From a bacterium (GTDB lineage: Bacteria > Sysuimicrobiota > Sysuimicrobiia > Sysuimicrobiales > Thermofontiviventaceae), in NCBI GenBank assembly GCA_030550015.1, contig JAUQQG010000053.1, forward strand, positions 25,427-89,426: DNA of 64,000 nucleotides. Reading direction: 5' to 3'. The position numbers were made by a program, and so were the translations under genes. The notes below the pieces were generated by a model. That model searched no databases, had not been told where the DNA came from, and worked only from the letters and a program-made list of their open reading frames with translations. Below, piece by piece: positions 1 through 8,608 of this stretch; within the stretch, counting starts at the first letter, position 1; every line of letters begins with the position of its first letter.

Positions 1-736
1 TCTCGGTGAAGTAGACAATCCAGACCTTGAGGGGGCCCGTCCACGCCGAAAGAACCCGGCAGATCTCTAGGACCTTCTCCTTGGAACGCTCGCTGGTGAA
101 AGGGAAGGAATGGAAGTGGACAGGGATCACCTCAAGACCGCGCTTGGCAGCCATCCACGCTGCCACGGGGCTGTCGATCCCTCCAGAGATCAGGGCCACG
201 GCCCTTCCGCTTGTCCCCACGGGGAGCCCACCAGGGCCGGGGATGCGGCGGGAATACAGGTAAGCCTCCTCGCGGATCTCGATAGAGATCACCAGGTCTG
301 GGTCCTCAAGGCGCACGCGGAGGTGAGGGAACTGCTCCTGTAAAAAAGCGCCGATCCGGGCGTTGAGCTCCATGGAGGTAAGAGGGAACCGCTTGTCAGC
401 CCGGCGCGTGTCCACCTTGAAGGTGGAAGGGGAGTCTCTCGTGAGCGCTTCCTCCACAAGGCTCCTGGCTGCGCGGGCGATTTCCTCGACATCCCATGGG
501 ACAGCCCACGCAGGGCTTACACTGGTGACCCCGAAGACGCGGCGGAGGCGTGAGAGGACGTGCTCCTCTGCTGCTCCTGTATGCACGAGGATGCGGCCGA
601 ACCGCTCTCGCACCTGCACCTCCCCCAGACCCTCCAGGGCCTCCTCAACGTTCCGCACGAGGCGGCGGAGGAAGAAGGGTCGGTTCCCGCCTTTGAGGGC
701 GACCTCCCCGTAGCTGACGAGATAGAGCCGGTTCAT
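1..736 (-). CDS. thiI: ThiI, tRNA 4-thiouridine synthase (partial, C-terminus outside window)
   Basis: ThiI activates tRNA uridine-8 with ATP and inserts sulfur received from a cysteine desulfurase; it can also feed thiazole synthesis. I translated this minus-strand frame by hand. It opens MNRLYLVSYGEVALKGGNRP, the typical N-terminal ferredoxin-like/THUMP start, and later shows the PP-loop ALISGGIDSPVAAW that binds ATP, followed by HFHSFPFTS. The frame is still open at base 1, so about 245 residues are visible and the C-terminal part is missing. The start ATG overlaps the stop of the upstream desulfurase gene as ATGA, which suggests translational coupling with its likely sulfur donor. Confidence 0.9.
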   Translation of the reverse strand, partial: MNRLYLVSYGEVALKGGNRPFFLRRLVRNVEEALEGLGEVQVRERFGRILVHTGAAEEHVLSRLRRVFGVTSVSPAWAVPWDVEEIARAARSLVEEALTRDSPSTFKVDTRRADKRFPLTSMELNARIGAFLQEQFPHLRVRLEDPDLVISIEIREEAYLYSRRIPGPGGLPVGTSGRAVALISGGIDSPVAAWMAAKRGLEVIPVHFHSFPFTSERSKEKVLEICRVLSAWTGPLKVWIVYFTE

Positions 737-1905
737 AGGATTTTCAAGCTCGCAAGCTCATCCACAGCCTGAAGGATTGCTTGGGCAGCAACCTCCACGT
801 CCCCCTCTGTCGTCTCATACCCGAGGCTGATGCGGATGGTGGAAAGCGCCTCCTCTTTGCTCAACCCCATCGCCAGGAGGACATGGCTGGGTTCGGCCCT
901 GCGGGAGTGACAGGCTGAACCTGTGGAGACATAGATCCCGTCGAGCTCAAGGCGGTGGACGAGGTGCTCACCAAGCACCCCCTTCACGGTAATGCTCAGG
1001 ATGTGCGGGGCCGCCTGCTCAACCGGTGGTCCATTGATTTGGATCCTGGGGTGGCCACTGAGGGCTGCGATGAGGCGCGCCCGTAAGATATGGAGGCGAG
1101 GGATGGCAGTTCCTTGGGTCTCCGCAAGGATGCGAGCTGCAGCCCCCATCCCAACGATGCCGGGGACGTTCTCCGTCCCGGGGCGAAGACCTCGCTCCTG
1201 CTCGCCACCGGAGAGAAGAGGAACGAGCTGGACGCCTTCCCGGACGAACAGGACTCCAACCCCTTTTGGTCCAGCGATCTTATGTCCACTTAGGGAGAGG
1301 AGGTCGATCCCCGCTTGGTGGGGTGAGAAAGGGACCTTGCCCAGCGCCTGGACTGCGTCCACGTGGAAGAAGATCTTTCGCCCCAGCTTCTTCCCGGCTT
1401 CTTGCACAATCTTTCCGATCTCCTCGATGGGCTGGACGCTCCCTACCTCGTTGTTCACCGCCATGATGCTCACGAGGATCGTTTCCGGTCTGATAGCATC
1501 CGCAACAGATGCAGGGTCGAGGATCCCGTGTCGGTCAACGGGAAGGAAGGTGACTTGGAATCCCTCCTCCTGGAGGCGCCGGCACGGCTCGAGCACGGAG
1601 GAGTGCTCGATTTGCGTCGTCATCAAATGCCTTCCCCTTCTCTGATACGCGTAGGCAATTCCCCGGATCGCCAAGTTGTTCGCTTCGGTGGCGCCCGAGG
1701 TGAAGAGGATCTCCCGCGGGTTCACCCCGAGCAGGGCTGCGATATCTGCGCGCGCCTCCTCGATCCGACGTTCGGCTTCCACGCCCATGCGATGGAGGGA
1801 GGAGGGGTTGCCGTAGGCCTGTGTCAACACCTCCTGCATCGCCTCCACAACTGCAGGGTGCGGGCGCGTGGTGGCCGCATTGTCCAGGTAGATCTCTCGG
1901 CGCAT
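733..1905 (-). CDS. iscS: Cysteine desulfurase (NifS/IscS family)
   Basis: This PLP enzyme takes sulfur from cysteine as a persulfide and passes it to acceptors such as ThiI or Fe-S scaffolds. The 390-residue protein has the usual family length. The N-terminal LDNAATTRPH, the PLP-lysine segment LSLSGHKIAGPKG (K209) and the active-site cysteine in STGSACHSRRAEPS (C332) are all present. It begins at ATG 1905 and ends in a 4-base overlap with thiI, so the two form one minus-strand unit. No IscR or IscU gene lies beside it in the window, so dedicated tRNA thiolation is the likelier role, although Fe-S assembly cannot be excluded. Confidence 0.95.
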   Translation of the reverse strand: MRREIYLDNAATTRPHPAVVEAMQEVLTQAYGNPSSLHRMGVEAERRIEEARADIAALLGVNPREILFTSGATEANNLAIRGIAYAYQRRGRHLMTTQIEHSSVLEPCRRLQEEGFQVTFLPVDRHGILDPASVADAIRPETILVSIMAVNNEVGSVQPIEEIGKIVQEAGKKLGRKIFFHVDAVQALGKVPFSPHQAGIDLLSLSGHKIAGPKGVGVLFVREGVQLVPLLSGGEQERGLRPGTENVPGIVGMGAAARILAETQGTAIPRLHILRARLIAALSGHPRIQINGPPVEQAAPHILSITVKGVLGEHLVHRLELDGIYVSTGSACHSRRAEPSHVLLAMGLSKEEALSTIRISLGYETTEGDVEVAAQAILQAVDELASLKIL

Positions 1906-1917
1906 CTCTACCTTCCA

Positions 1918-1961
1918 CTATAGTCTACACAGTCTTCACAGTCTACACGGTCTTCACGGTT
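1918..1961. repeat. 9-bp tandem repeat array 1
   Basis: Four to five consecutive 9-bp units of the form RGTCTWCAC lie just upstream of the desulfurase gene. The fourth base from the unit end alternates between A and T (CTACAC, CTTCAC). Read on the other strand the unit is GTGWAGACY, the same unit as the arrays near 2.2, 9.65 and 16.96 kb. No regulatory role is evident. Confidence 0.85.
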
Positions 1962-2282
1962 TAAACCCCGACAGATGTGGAGCGATCCAGGAATTGCCCT
2001 CCGAGTGTCTCATGATTTCTGGCCAGTGTAAAGGCTCAGCAGGAGCCTCATCCTCCCAGGTCTCGTCTATCTGGGGATCTGGTTACCTCCACCCAGGCCT
2101 AGGGGCAGGTCTCAACCCTGCCCTTCGATACACTCTGGATTCCCAAGACTGTGTAGACGGTGCAGACCGTGTAGACTGTGTAGACTGTGCAGACCGTGCA
2201 AACCGTGTAGAGGAACTCCCGTGCGGACACCGAACTCCCTAATGAGGTGGGTGAACGCCCCTTCCGCGAGGAGGCCTCTTAG
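1962..2282. other. Non-coding spacer carrying repeat arrays
   Basis: The divergent spacer between the desulfurase and the MFS gene runs from 1906 to 2282. It holds two 9-bp arrays in opposite orientation with about 190 bp of unremarkable sequence between them. Open frames here (for example 1994-2242 plus) are low-complexity translations of the repeat and are not credible genes. I see no convincing consensus promoter for either flanking gene. Confidence 0.6.
2151..2213. repeat. 9-bp tandem repeat array 2
   Basis: Seven contiguous 9-bp units of consensus GTGYAGACY (for example GTGTAGACG, GTGCAGACC, GTGTAGACT) were counted directly. The orientation is opposite to the array at 1918-1961, so the two could pair as long inverted repeats. 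The last unit is degenerate (GTGTAGAGG). Confidence 0.9.
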
Positions 2283-3509
2283 GTGAGAACGCTCACGTTT
2301 CGCGAGCTTTTCCTTATGAGCATCTTCTGGTTTGCTTTGAACTTCCACTGGGGCGCACTCCTCACGGTAGCCATCCCTGCCGAGGTCCTGCGATTTGTCC
2401 CCGATGAATACAAGGGCCGTGCGCTCTCCACCGTGTTCTCCGCCGGTGCATTCGTCGCGATGGTGACGCTTCCCCTGGTCGGTGCCCTCAGCGACAGGGC
2501 TACCTTCCGCATGGGACGTCGGAGGCCCTTTGTCCTCCTGGGGACTCTCCTCAACAGCCTTGTCCTCCTCGGGTTGGCCTATGCGCCCTCCCTCGCCCTG
2601 TTCACGTTGGCCTACCTCCTCGTACAGTTCTCCAACAACGTCTCCGGAGCTGCCTACCAAGGATTCATCCCCGACCTCGTTCCAAAGGAGCAGAGGGGGA
2701 TGGCCTCTGGGTTGATGGGGCTCATGACCATGCTGGGGACGATCATTGCAGCAGTCCTCGCTGGGATCCTCATGCAGCGCGGGCTCAACCTGGTCCTCTA
2801 CCTGACCATTTCCGCCGTGATGGTCGTGTGCATGGTCCTGACCGTGTGGGGAGTGCGGGAAACTCCCCTCCTCCATGCTGAACCCTTTCATCTGGCCACA
2901 TTCCTCCGCAGTTTCTACGTCAGCCCACGCCAGTATCCCGACTTCGCATGGTTGTTTCTCTCCAGGGCACTCGTGATGATGGGCTTTTACACCCTTCTGA
3001 ACTTCCTCCAGTTCTTCCTGAAAGATGCGGTCCGGCTCCCGAATTTCCAGGAGGCCACAGGAATCGTGAGCGCGGCGGTGATCGTGGGTGCCATGGTCAG
3101 TTCCTTGTGGGCAGGCTGGATCTCGGACCGCGTGGGCAGGAGGGGGATCGTCTCCCTCTCTAGCCTTGTGATGGGGCTCACCCCTCTCGTCTTCCTGGCA
3201 CGGCCCTCCTTCCAGGTGATCCTCCTGTTCGCAGTGGTCTTCGGGATCGGGTATGGCGCCTTCATTAGCGTGGATTGGGCTCTTGCTACGGATGTGCTCC
3301 CCTCTGCTGCCGCGGCGGCCAAGGATCTGGGGATCTGGGGGATCGCTGTTACCCTTCCCCAAGTCATTGCCCCCGTCATCGGAGGTCCCATAGTGGACCG
3401 GTTCAACCTGATCGCCCCCGCGCTTGGTTACATCGTGCTCTTTACCATCACCACGGTCTACTTTGCAGGAGGGGCAGTGACGGTTTGGAGGATCCGAGGG
3501 GCGAGGTGA
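2283..3509 (+). CDS. MFS transporter, sugar/cation symporter-like
   Basis: This 408-residue membrane protein has about 12 hydrophobic segments, the standard MFS length. The loop between helices 2 and 3 reads GALSDRATFRMGRRRPF, a motif-A variant typical of the SLC45/GPH-like sugar:proton symporters, and a second copy GWISDRVGRRG follows helix 8. It starts with GTG, and the stop lies 3 bp before the next gene, so it is probably co-transcribed with the two carbon-nitrogen hydrolase genes. The substrate cannot be read from sequence; the neighbours hint at an amide, nitrile or related nitrogen compound, but that is inference. Confidence 0.85.
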   Translation: MRTLTFRELFLMSIFWFALNFHWGALLTVAIPAEVLRFVPDEYKGRALSTVFSAGAFVAMVTLPLVGALSDRATFRMGRRRPFVLLGTLLNSLVLLGLAYAPSLALFTLAYLLVQFSNNVSGAAYQGFIPDLVPKEQRGMASGLMGLMTMLGTIIAAVLAGILMQRGLNLVLYLTISAVMVVCMVLTVWGVRETPLLHAEPFHLATFLRSFYVSPRQYPDFAWLFLSRALVMMGFYTLLNFLQFFLKDAVRLPNFQEATGIVSAAVIVGAMVSSLWAGWISDRVGRRGIVSLSSLVMGLTPLVFLARPSFQVILLFAVVFGIGYGAFISVDWALATDVLPSAAAAAKDLGIWGIAVTLPQVIAPVIGGPIVDRFNLIAPALGYIVLFTITTVYFAGGAVTVWRIRGAR

Positions 3510-3512
3510 TCT

Positions 3513-4415
3513 ATGCGCGGGAGGATCCGGGTCGCGGCGGTGCAGCTGGAAGCCAGGCGTTACCGGGATCCTGAGGAGTACTTCCGAGGGATGTCGGCTG
3601 TTCTGGATCAGGCGGGGGAAGTGGACCTCGTCGTCTTCCCCGCGTACACCGGGCTGATGTTGCTGGAAGCTGTTGTACGAGAGCCTCTCACCCTGGACAG
3701 ATCGCTGGTGGGGCACGTAGAAGCCTGGGGGCAGGAGTTACTCCAGCTCTTCCGGGAGGGTTGGGGCTCCTTGGCTAAGGCCAGGGGGCTCTTCCTTGTT
3801 GCGGGGACCGTTCCCATCCTTAAGGAGGGGAGGTACTTCCACGCCGCGGTCTTGTTGGCCCCCGATGGGGGCGTTGTAGGAACCCAGCCCCAGACCCACC
3901 TCCTCCCTTGGGAACGGGAGATCGGGTGGAGCGCGGGGACAGAACTCCATACCTTCCCCACCGAAGTCGGCCCTCTGGGGATCCTGGTCAACACCGATAC
4001 CTGGTATCCAGAGGTGAGTCGGATCCTTTCCCTCCAGGGGGCAGCGCTCTTGCTCGCCGTGAATGCTGTTCCAAAGCCATATGCCTACTGGCACCAGGTT
4101 CGTGGCCTCTGGCAGGAGGTCCAGCAGAACCAGGTGTTCGGGGTGGAGAGCGGGCTGGTGGGAAGCGCCTTTGGGAGGGAGTTTGAGGGGAGGACGGCAG
4201 CTTTTGGCCCTTGCGAGGCGACCCCAGGGGAGACAGGCTGGATGGGAACCCTGGAAGACCCCACACATCCAGGGGTACTTACCGTGGAACTCTCCTACGC
4301 CCGCCTGCAGGAGGTTATCGATCAGTATTCTGTCTTCGCGCAGTTCCACTATGGTCTGTACGACCGGTTCCTGCCGAGCATCTACTTCCTGGGGGCACCG
4401 CCGGAGGCGGGGTGA
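3513..4415 (+). CDS. Nitrilase-fold protein lacking the catalytic triad (probable pseudoenzyme)
   Basis: The 300-residue protein has the nitrilase/carbon-nitrogen hydrolase layout: an N-terminal RIRVAAVQLE strand, VDLVVFPAYTG, GTQPQTHLLP and GILVNTDTWYPE. In active members these segments carry Glu (VFPE), Lys (KxHL) and Cys (ICxD). Here the positions hold Ala44, Gln127 and Asn160, so all three triad residues are replaced while the surrounding fold motifs stay recognisable. The gene lies between the MFS transporter and an intact paralogue, 4 bp before the latter. It may be a regulatory or structural partner of the active paralogue. There is no frameshift or internal stop, so it is not simply decaying. 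Confidence 0.8.
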   Translation: MRGRIRVAAVQLEARRYRDPEEYFRGMSAVLDQAGEVDLVVFPAYTGLMLLEAVVREPLTLDRSLVGHVEAWGQELLQLFREGWGSLAKARGLFLVAGTVPILKEGRYFHAAVLLAPDGGVVGTQPQTHLLPWEREIGWSAGTELHTFPTEVGPLGILVNTDTWYPEVSRILSLQGAALLLAVNAVPKPYAYWHQVRGLWQEVQQNQVFGVESGLVGSAFGREFEGRTAAFGPCEATPGETGWMGTLEDPTHPGVLTVELSYARLQEVIDQYSVFAQFHYGLYDRFLPSIYFLGAPPEAG

Positions 4416-4419
4416 TCAT

Positions 4420-5523
4420 GTGGAGGTGAAGGGGGTACTGCTGGCACGTGCGCTGAGATCCCTGCTGTGGTGGAGGTCGGCGGGGTGGCGCATCCACAGG
4501 GTGTTGCGGAGGAAGCGGATCACCCGCAGCCGTGCTTGCGACGATCTTCCTTCTCCCAGGGTGCGCGTTGCGGCGGTCCAGATGGAGTTGAAGGCGTTGC
4601 GATCTGCGGAGGAATACGCCGAAAAGGTGTACGGGCTCATGGTCCAGGCTGTCCAGCAAGGTGCGCATCTCGTGGTCTTCCCCGAGGATAGCGGGACCCA
4701 TCTCGTGGGGCTCCTCCCAGGCATCGCCGATCTTCCTCCCGACCTCCCCGTGGAGGATGCCCTGGCACAGGTGGGTGGACCGGAGATTCGGGTGGCGGAG
4801 ATCTTCCGGACCATCGGCCCTGCGGTGAGGAGGATCTATGAAACCACCTTTTCCTTCCTCGCCCGCGCATTTGGGGTTTATGTAGTCACTGGGAGTGCCC
4901 TTCTTCCCGACGAGCAGGGCAACGTCAGGAACATCGCCTACTTCTACGGCCCCGACGGTAGGATCATCGGGACGCACGCCAAGTGCCATCTCATCCAGCT
5001 TGAGGCGCGATGGGGACTCGTCCCAGGCGACGACCTCCGGGTATACCGGACGCCGGTGGGGAACCTTGCCTTCCCCATCTGCATGGACCGGACCTACTTT
5101 GAGACGACGCGCATCCTGCGCCTCCTCGGGGCTGACCTCATCCTCGTCCCGAGCGCTGATCCTGACCCGTTCAATTTCTGGAAGAAGTGGAGGGGGACCT
5201 GGCCCAGGGTCCAGGAGACCCAGGTCTATGGGGTGGACGCTTTCATGGTGGGCCGCTTCATGGGGCTGACGATTACTGGAAGGAGCGCCGTGTACGCTCC
5301 CATCGAGCTCACATCGGACGGCACAGGGGTACTTTCCAAGGCGAGGACGTTTGACCAAGAGGAGGTTGTTGTGGGGGAGATCGATTACGCGTTGCTGGAG
5401 GAGGTCCGCAGGGCATTCCCTGTGGAGGCGGGGTTCAACCTGGAGCTGTACAAGCGGTATTTCCCCCGCGTCTACCACGAGTACCGTGCGCGCACGGGCA
5501 CACATCGGAGGATCTTCCCCTGA
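4420..5523 (+). CDS. Carbon-nitrogen hydrolase (nitrilase superfamily), triad intact
   Basis: This paralogue of the preceding gene would hydrolyse a non-peptide C-N bond (amide, nitrile or carbamoyl). Numbered from GTG 4420 the Glu-Lys-Cys triad is complete: E89 in VVFPEDSG, K188 in HAKCHL and C221 in FPICMDRTYFE. The core begins at RVRVAAVQME, about 47 residues in, so the protein has a basic, tryptophan-containing N-terminal extension unless the in-frame GTG at 4561 is the true start. I prefer 4420 because it directly follows the upstream stop and a GGAGG sequence lies before it. The substrate is unknown; pairing with the triad-less neighbour and an MFS transporter suggests a small uptake and hydrolysis unit. 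Confidence 0.82.
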   Translation: MEVKGVLLARALRSLLWWRSAGWRIHRVLRRKRITRSRACDDLPSPRVRVAAVQMELKALRSAEEYAEKVYGLMVQAVQQGAHLVVFPEDSGTHLVGLLPGIADLPPDLPVEDALAQVGGPEIRVAEIFRTIGPAVRRIYETTFSFLARAFGVYVVTGSALLPDEQGNVRNIAYFYGPDGRIIGTHAKCHLIQLEARWGLVPGDDLRVYRTPVGNLAFPICMDRTYFETTRILRLLGADLILVPSADPDPFNFWKKWRGTWPRVQETQVYGVDAFMVGRFMGLTITGRSAVYAPIELTSDGTGVLSKARTFDQEEVVVGEIDYALLEEVRRAFPVEAGFNLELYKRYFPRVYHEYRARTGTHRRIFP

Positions 5524-5597
5524 GCGTCCAATGCGCACTCTGGCTTGAAGGCTATCTGGTTTCAGGTACCAATAGAGCCATCCATGGGAGCGTGGGG

Positions 5598-6017
5598 ATG
5601 CGTTCAATGGACGAGGAGATTCGTAGAGTGCTGGAGATGGCCAAGGTCATTGCCGTGGTAGGGCTCTCCCCCAACCCCTCCCGGCCCAGCCATGATGTGG
5701 CCTCCTACCTCAAGAAACATGGGTACCGGATCATCCCCGTGAACCCTCACGCCGCAGAGATCCTTGGCGAACGCAGCTACCCGGACCTGCGGGAGGTTCC
5801 GGAGCCGGTGGATATTGTGAACATCTTCCGGCGCCCAGAATTTGTGCCAAGCATTGTGGAGAGCGCCATTGCCATCGGCGCGAAAGCGATATGGATGCAG
5901 CTGGGGATCGTTCACGAGGAAGCCGCGGCCAGGGCGCGCGAAGCAGGAATTCTCGTGGTCATGGACCGGTGCATCAAGGTGGAGCACCAGAAGTACCTCC
6001 GTTCTCTCTCTCCTTGA
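5598..6017 (+). CDS. CoA-binding domain protein (YccU/COG1832 type)
   Basis: The 139-residue protein is a single Rossmann-like CoA-binding domain. VIAVVGLSPNPSRPSHDVA near the N-terminus is the characteristic nucleotide loop, followed by GYRIIPVNPHAAEILGERSYPDL and later KAIWMQLGI, as in the YccU family. In-frame starts exist at GTG 5592, ATG 5598 and ATG 5607; the last gives the usual MDEEIRRVLEM beginning. The biochemical role of this family is not established. It sits 75 bp downstream of the hydrolase and may share its transcript. Confidence 0.85.
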   Translation: MRSMDEEIRRVLEMAKVIAVVGLSPNPSRPSHDVASYLKKHGYRIIPVNPHAAEILGERSYPDLREVPEPVDIVNIFRRPEFVPSIVESAIAIGAKAIWMQLGIVHEEAAARAREAGILVVMDRCIKVEHQKYLRSLSP

Positions 6018-6055
6018 CTCGCCACTGCATCCTCCTACCTCTTCCACGTCGACCG

Positions 6056-6064
6056 TGCTACAAT
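6056..6064 (+). promoter_or_regulatory. Extended -10 promoter for the PBP gene
   Basis: The sequence TGCTACAAT has an extended -10 (TGn plus TACAAT) placed 25 bp before the PBP start codon. No good -35 lies at the proper distance; a TTGACT at 6014 is too far upstream. Confidence 0.5.
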
Positions 6065-6088
6065 TGAGCTTGTCCGGCCTAGGGGACA

Positions 6089-8554
6089 ATGACGCGACGA
6101 CGCGAGGAAGGGAAAAGCAGAGGGAACTTGCCGCGGAGGCCTGTGCCACCGCGCAGGAGGAAACCTAAACCAAAGCCTATCCTTCGGATTGTGGGCCTGA
6201 CCGCACTTCTTGGAGGAGCCCTCCTCGTGGTGGGCCTGGGAGTTGTGGTAGGGATGGCGATGGCCATCACCAAGCAGCTTCCAGATGTCTCTCAGGTATA
6301 CGCGCCACCGTGCGAGGCCACGAGGATCTACGCCTCCAACGGGGAGTTGATCGCCAGCCTCTATCGCGAAAACCGGATCTTCGTCCCTCTCTCCCAGATC
6401 CCCCTCCACCTCCAGCAGGCCGTGATCGCCGTCGAAGATGCGGGCTTCTACCAACACCGCGGGATATCCCTCCGGGGGATCGCCAGGGCGATGTGGCGCA
6501 ACCTCTTGGCGGGGGAGCTCATCGAAGGGGGGAGCACAATCACCCAGCAGCTCGCCAGGACGCTTTTCCTCTCGCAGGAACGAGCCCTCAGCCGCAAGAT
6601 CGCCGAGATCCTCCTCGCCCTTGAGATCGAGCGCAGGTTGACCAAGGAGGAGATCTTGGAGCGCTACCTCAACCAGGTGTACTTCGGCCAGGGGGCCTAC
6701 GGGGTGGAGATGGCTGCGCGGATCTACTTTGGGAAGAGCGTGGGCCAGCTGACCCTGGCGGAGAGCGCCATGCTCGCGGGCCTCATCCGTGCTCCTTCCC
6801 TGTACTCCCCTTACGAGAATTTCCAGCTGGCCAAACGGAGGCAGATCATTGTCCTGGACCGGATGGTCGAATCGGGGTACATCACGCCTGAGGAGGCGGA
6901 GAAAGCCAAGCAGGAACCGGTGAGACTGGTGGAGCGGGCGAACGCTGGCTTGATCGGGATCCGGGCACCCTACTTTGTTTCCTACATCCTTCCCCAGCTC
7001 TTGGAGCGCTACGGCGAGGACGGGGTGTACTGCGGCGGGTTGCAGGTCTATACAACCCTGGATGTGCGGATGCAAGCCGTGGCGGAGAAAGCGGTGCGCC
7101 TAGGGATCGATGAAGCGAAGCGGGCGAACCTGCGCATCACGCAGGGAGCACTTGTGGCCATCGATCCTCGGACGGGCGCCATCCGCGCCATGATCGGCGG
7201 CTACGACTTCCGGAAGAGTCAGTTTAACCGGGCCTGGCAGGCCAGGAGGCAACCTGGGTCGGCGTTCAAGCCGTTCATCTATGTAACGGCTCTGGCCAAC
7301 GGGATCCCTCCCACACGCATCATCGTGGACGAGCCCCTCTCCCTGGAGATCCCCGGCGTGCGCGAGAAGTGGGAGCCCCAGAACTACGACCTGAAATTCC
7401 GTGGCCCTGTGACATTGCGACAGGCTGTGGAGCAATCCATCAACATCCCTGCCATCAAGATCCTCAGCGAGCTTGGGCCCCAGCAGGTGATCGCCTATGC
7501 CCACCGCATGGGGATCAAGAGCCCTCTTCCTCCTGTGCTCTCCCTGGCCCTGGGGACAGCAGAAGTCACCCCTCTGGAGATGGCTTCGGCCTTCGGCGTG
7601 CTTGCAGCGAATGGGATCAGGGCAGAACCCTTCGCCATCATTCGTGTGGAAGATCGCCAGGGAAGGGTGCTGGAAGAGTCCATCCCACGGAGGGAGGTGG
7701 CCCTGAAGAGAGAAGTCGCCTACCTGATGACGGACATCCTCAAGGGGGTCATCCAGCGGGGAACGGGGAGGGCTGCGGAGATCGGGAGACCGGCCGCTGG
7801 GAAGACTGGAACCACCGATGACTACCGGAACGCCTGGTTTGTGGGGTACACGCCGCAGCTCGTGGCAAGCGTATGGGTAGGAAACGATGACAACACCCCG
7901 ATGCGCCGGGTGGTAGGGGGGACGGTTCCTGCCAGGATCTGGGCCATGTTCATGAAGGAGGCGCTCGCGGGTACTTCGCCAGAGGACTGGCCTGTTCCCG
8001 AGGGCATCGTGGAGGCCACGGTGTGCGGATCCTCTGGCCTCCTGGCCACGGGGGCTTGCCCAAACCCGAAGAAGGAGCTTTTCATCAAGGGCACGGAGCC
8101 AACAGAGTATGACACCCGCTTTCCTGGAACACTGCTGGCGAGCCCGCCTGTGAGGACGGCTCCTCCAGGGGAGACCACCTCCCCTACTCCACCACGAGAG
8201 GAATCGAATCCTCCCCAGGTCTCTCCCTCAGGGAACCGTCCATCCTCCCAGGGTACATCGGCTGTAAGTCTGTCCATCGACATGCCCACAGACGGGGAGC
8301 GAGTGAGGAGCCCCTTCCTCATCCAGGGGAGAGCCACCCCCGGGAGCACAGTCTCCCTGCAGATCTACGCAGAGGGCGGGGTGGTGAGCGTGAGGAGCGT
8401 GGAACGCCTGCTGCGCGTGGGATCCGACGGGAAGTTCCAATACGAGTACAGGCCCATGGTGCGGATCCCCGGAATCCGGTACGTGATCACCGTCAGCTTG
8501 ACCAGAGCGGACGGGAAGGTCCTCTCCCAGACGGTCTCCGTGGTTGAAGGGTGA
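6089..8554 (+). CDS. ponA: Class A penicillin-binding protein (PBP1A-like)
   Basis: This bifunctional enzyme polymerises lipid II and cross-links peptidoglycan outside the membrane. It has 821 residues. A very basic cytoplasmic tail is followed by one membrane helix (about residues 32-60) and a GT51 glycosyltransferase domain with EDAGFYQHRGIS and GGSTITQQLAR. The transpeptidase domain follows, with the SxxK nucleophile in RQPGSAFKPF (S391, K394), SINIPA as the SxN box and KTGTTDDYRNAWFVGY (K572). The last 130 or so residues are Pro/Ser/Thr-rich and end in a beta-sandwich-like stretch. An extended -10 promoter lies upstream. It appears monocistronic, because a promoter for the next gene overlaps its 3' end. 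Confidence 0.95.
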   Translation: MTRRREEGKSRGNLPRRPVPPRRRKPKPKPILRIVGLTALLGGALLVVGLGVVVGMAMAITKQLPDVSQVYAPPCEATRIYASNGELIASLYRENRIFVPLSQIPLHLQQAVIAVEDAGFYQHRGISLRGIARAMWRNLLAGELIEGGSTITQQLARTLFLSQERALSRKIAEILLALEIERRLTKEEILERYLNQVYFGQGAYGVEMAARIYFGKSVGQLTLAESAMLAGLIRAPSLYSPYENFQLAKRRQIIVLDRMVESGYITPEEAEKAKQEPVRLVERANAGLIGIRAPYFVSYILPQLLERYGEDGVYCGGLQVYTTLDVRMQAVAEKAVRLGIDEAKRANLRITQGALVAIDPRTGAIRAMIGGYDFRKSQFNRAWQARRQPGSAFKPFIYVTALANGIPPTRIIVDEPLSLEIPGVREKWEPQNYDLKFRGPVTLRQAVEQSINIPAIKILSELGPQQVIAYAHRMGIKSPLPPVLSLALGTAEVTPLEMASAFGVLAANGIRAEPFAIIRVEDRQGRVLEESIPRREVALKREVAYLMTDILKGVIQRGTGRAAEIGRPAAGKTGTTDDYRNAWFVGYTPQLVASVWVGNDDNTPMRRVVGGTVPARIWAMFMKEALAGTSPEDWPVPEGIVEATVCGSSGLLATGACPNPKKELFIKGTEPTEYDTRFPGTLLASPPVRTAPPGETTSPTPPREESNPPQVSPSGNRPSSQGTSAVSLSIDMPTDGERVRSPFLIQGRATPGSTVSLQIYAEGGVVSVRSVERLLRVGSDGKFQYEYRPMVRIPGIRYVITVSLTRADGKVLSQTVSVVEG

Positions 8555-8572
8555 GAGGAGGTCGTGTACAAT
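8544..8572 (+). promoter_or_regulatory. Sigma-70 type promoter for the yebC-like gene
   Basis: TTGAAG (8544-8549) and TACAAT (8567-8572) are separated by 17 bp, and the -10 ends 36 bp before the start codon of the YebC protein. The -35 lies within the last codons of the PBP gene. Confidence 0.65.
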
Positions 8573-8608
8573 CTTGGTGGGACTGAAGCGATCTGAGGAG
8601 GTTTCTCC

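Noticed and set aside
2151..2213. Tandem repeats as a possible CRISPR array
   Set aside because: Units are contiguous 9-mers with no spacers, and no cas genes are present.
1994..2242. Open reading frame (82 codons, plus strand) with a VDCVDCADRANRVE-like end
   Set aside because: It is a translation of the 9-bp repeat array and has no ribosome site or homology.
2112..3716. Long minus-strand frame of 534 codons opposite the MFS gene
   Set aside because: It is rich in Asp, His, Pro and Gly with no motif, and runs opposite a clear MFS gene and into the next; a GC-rich shadow frame.
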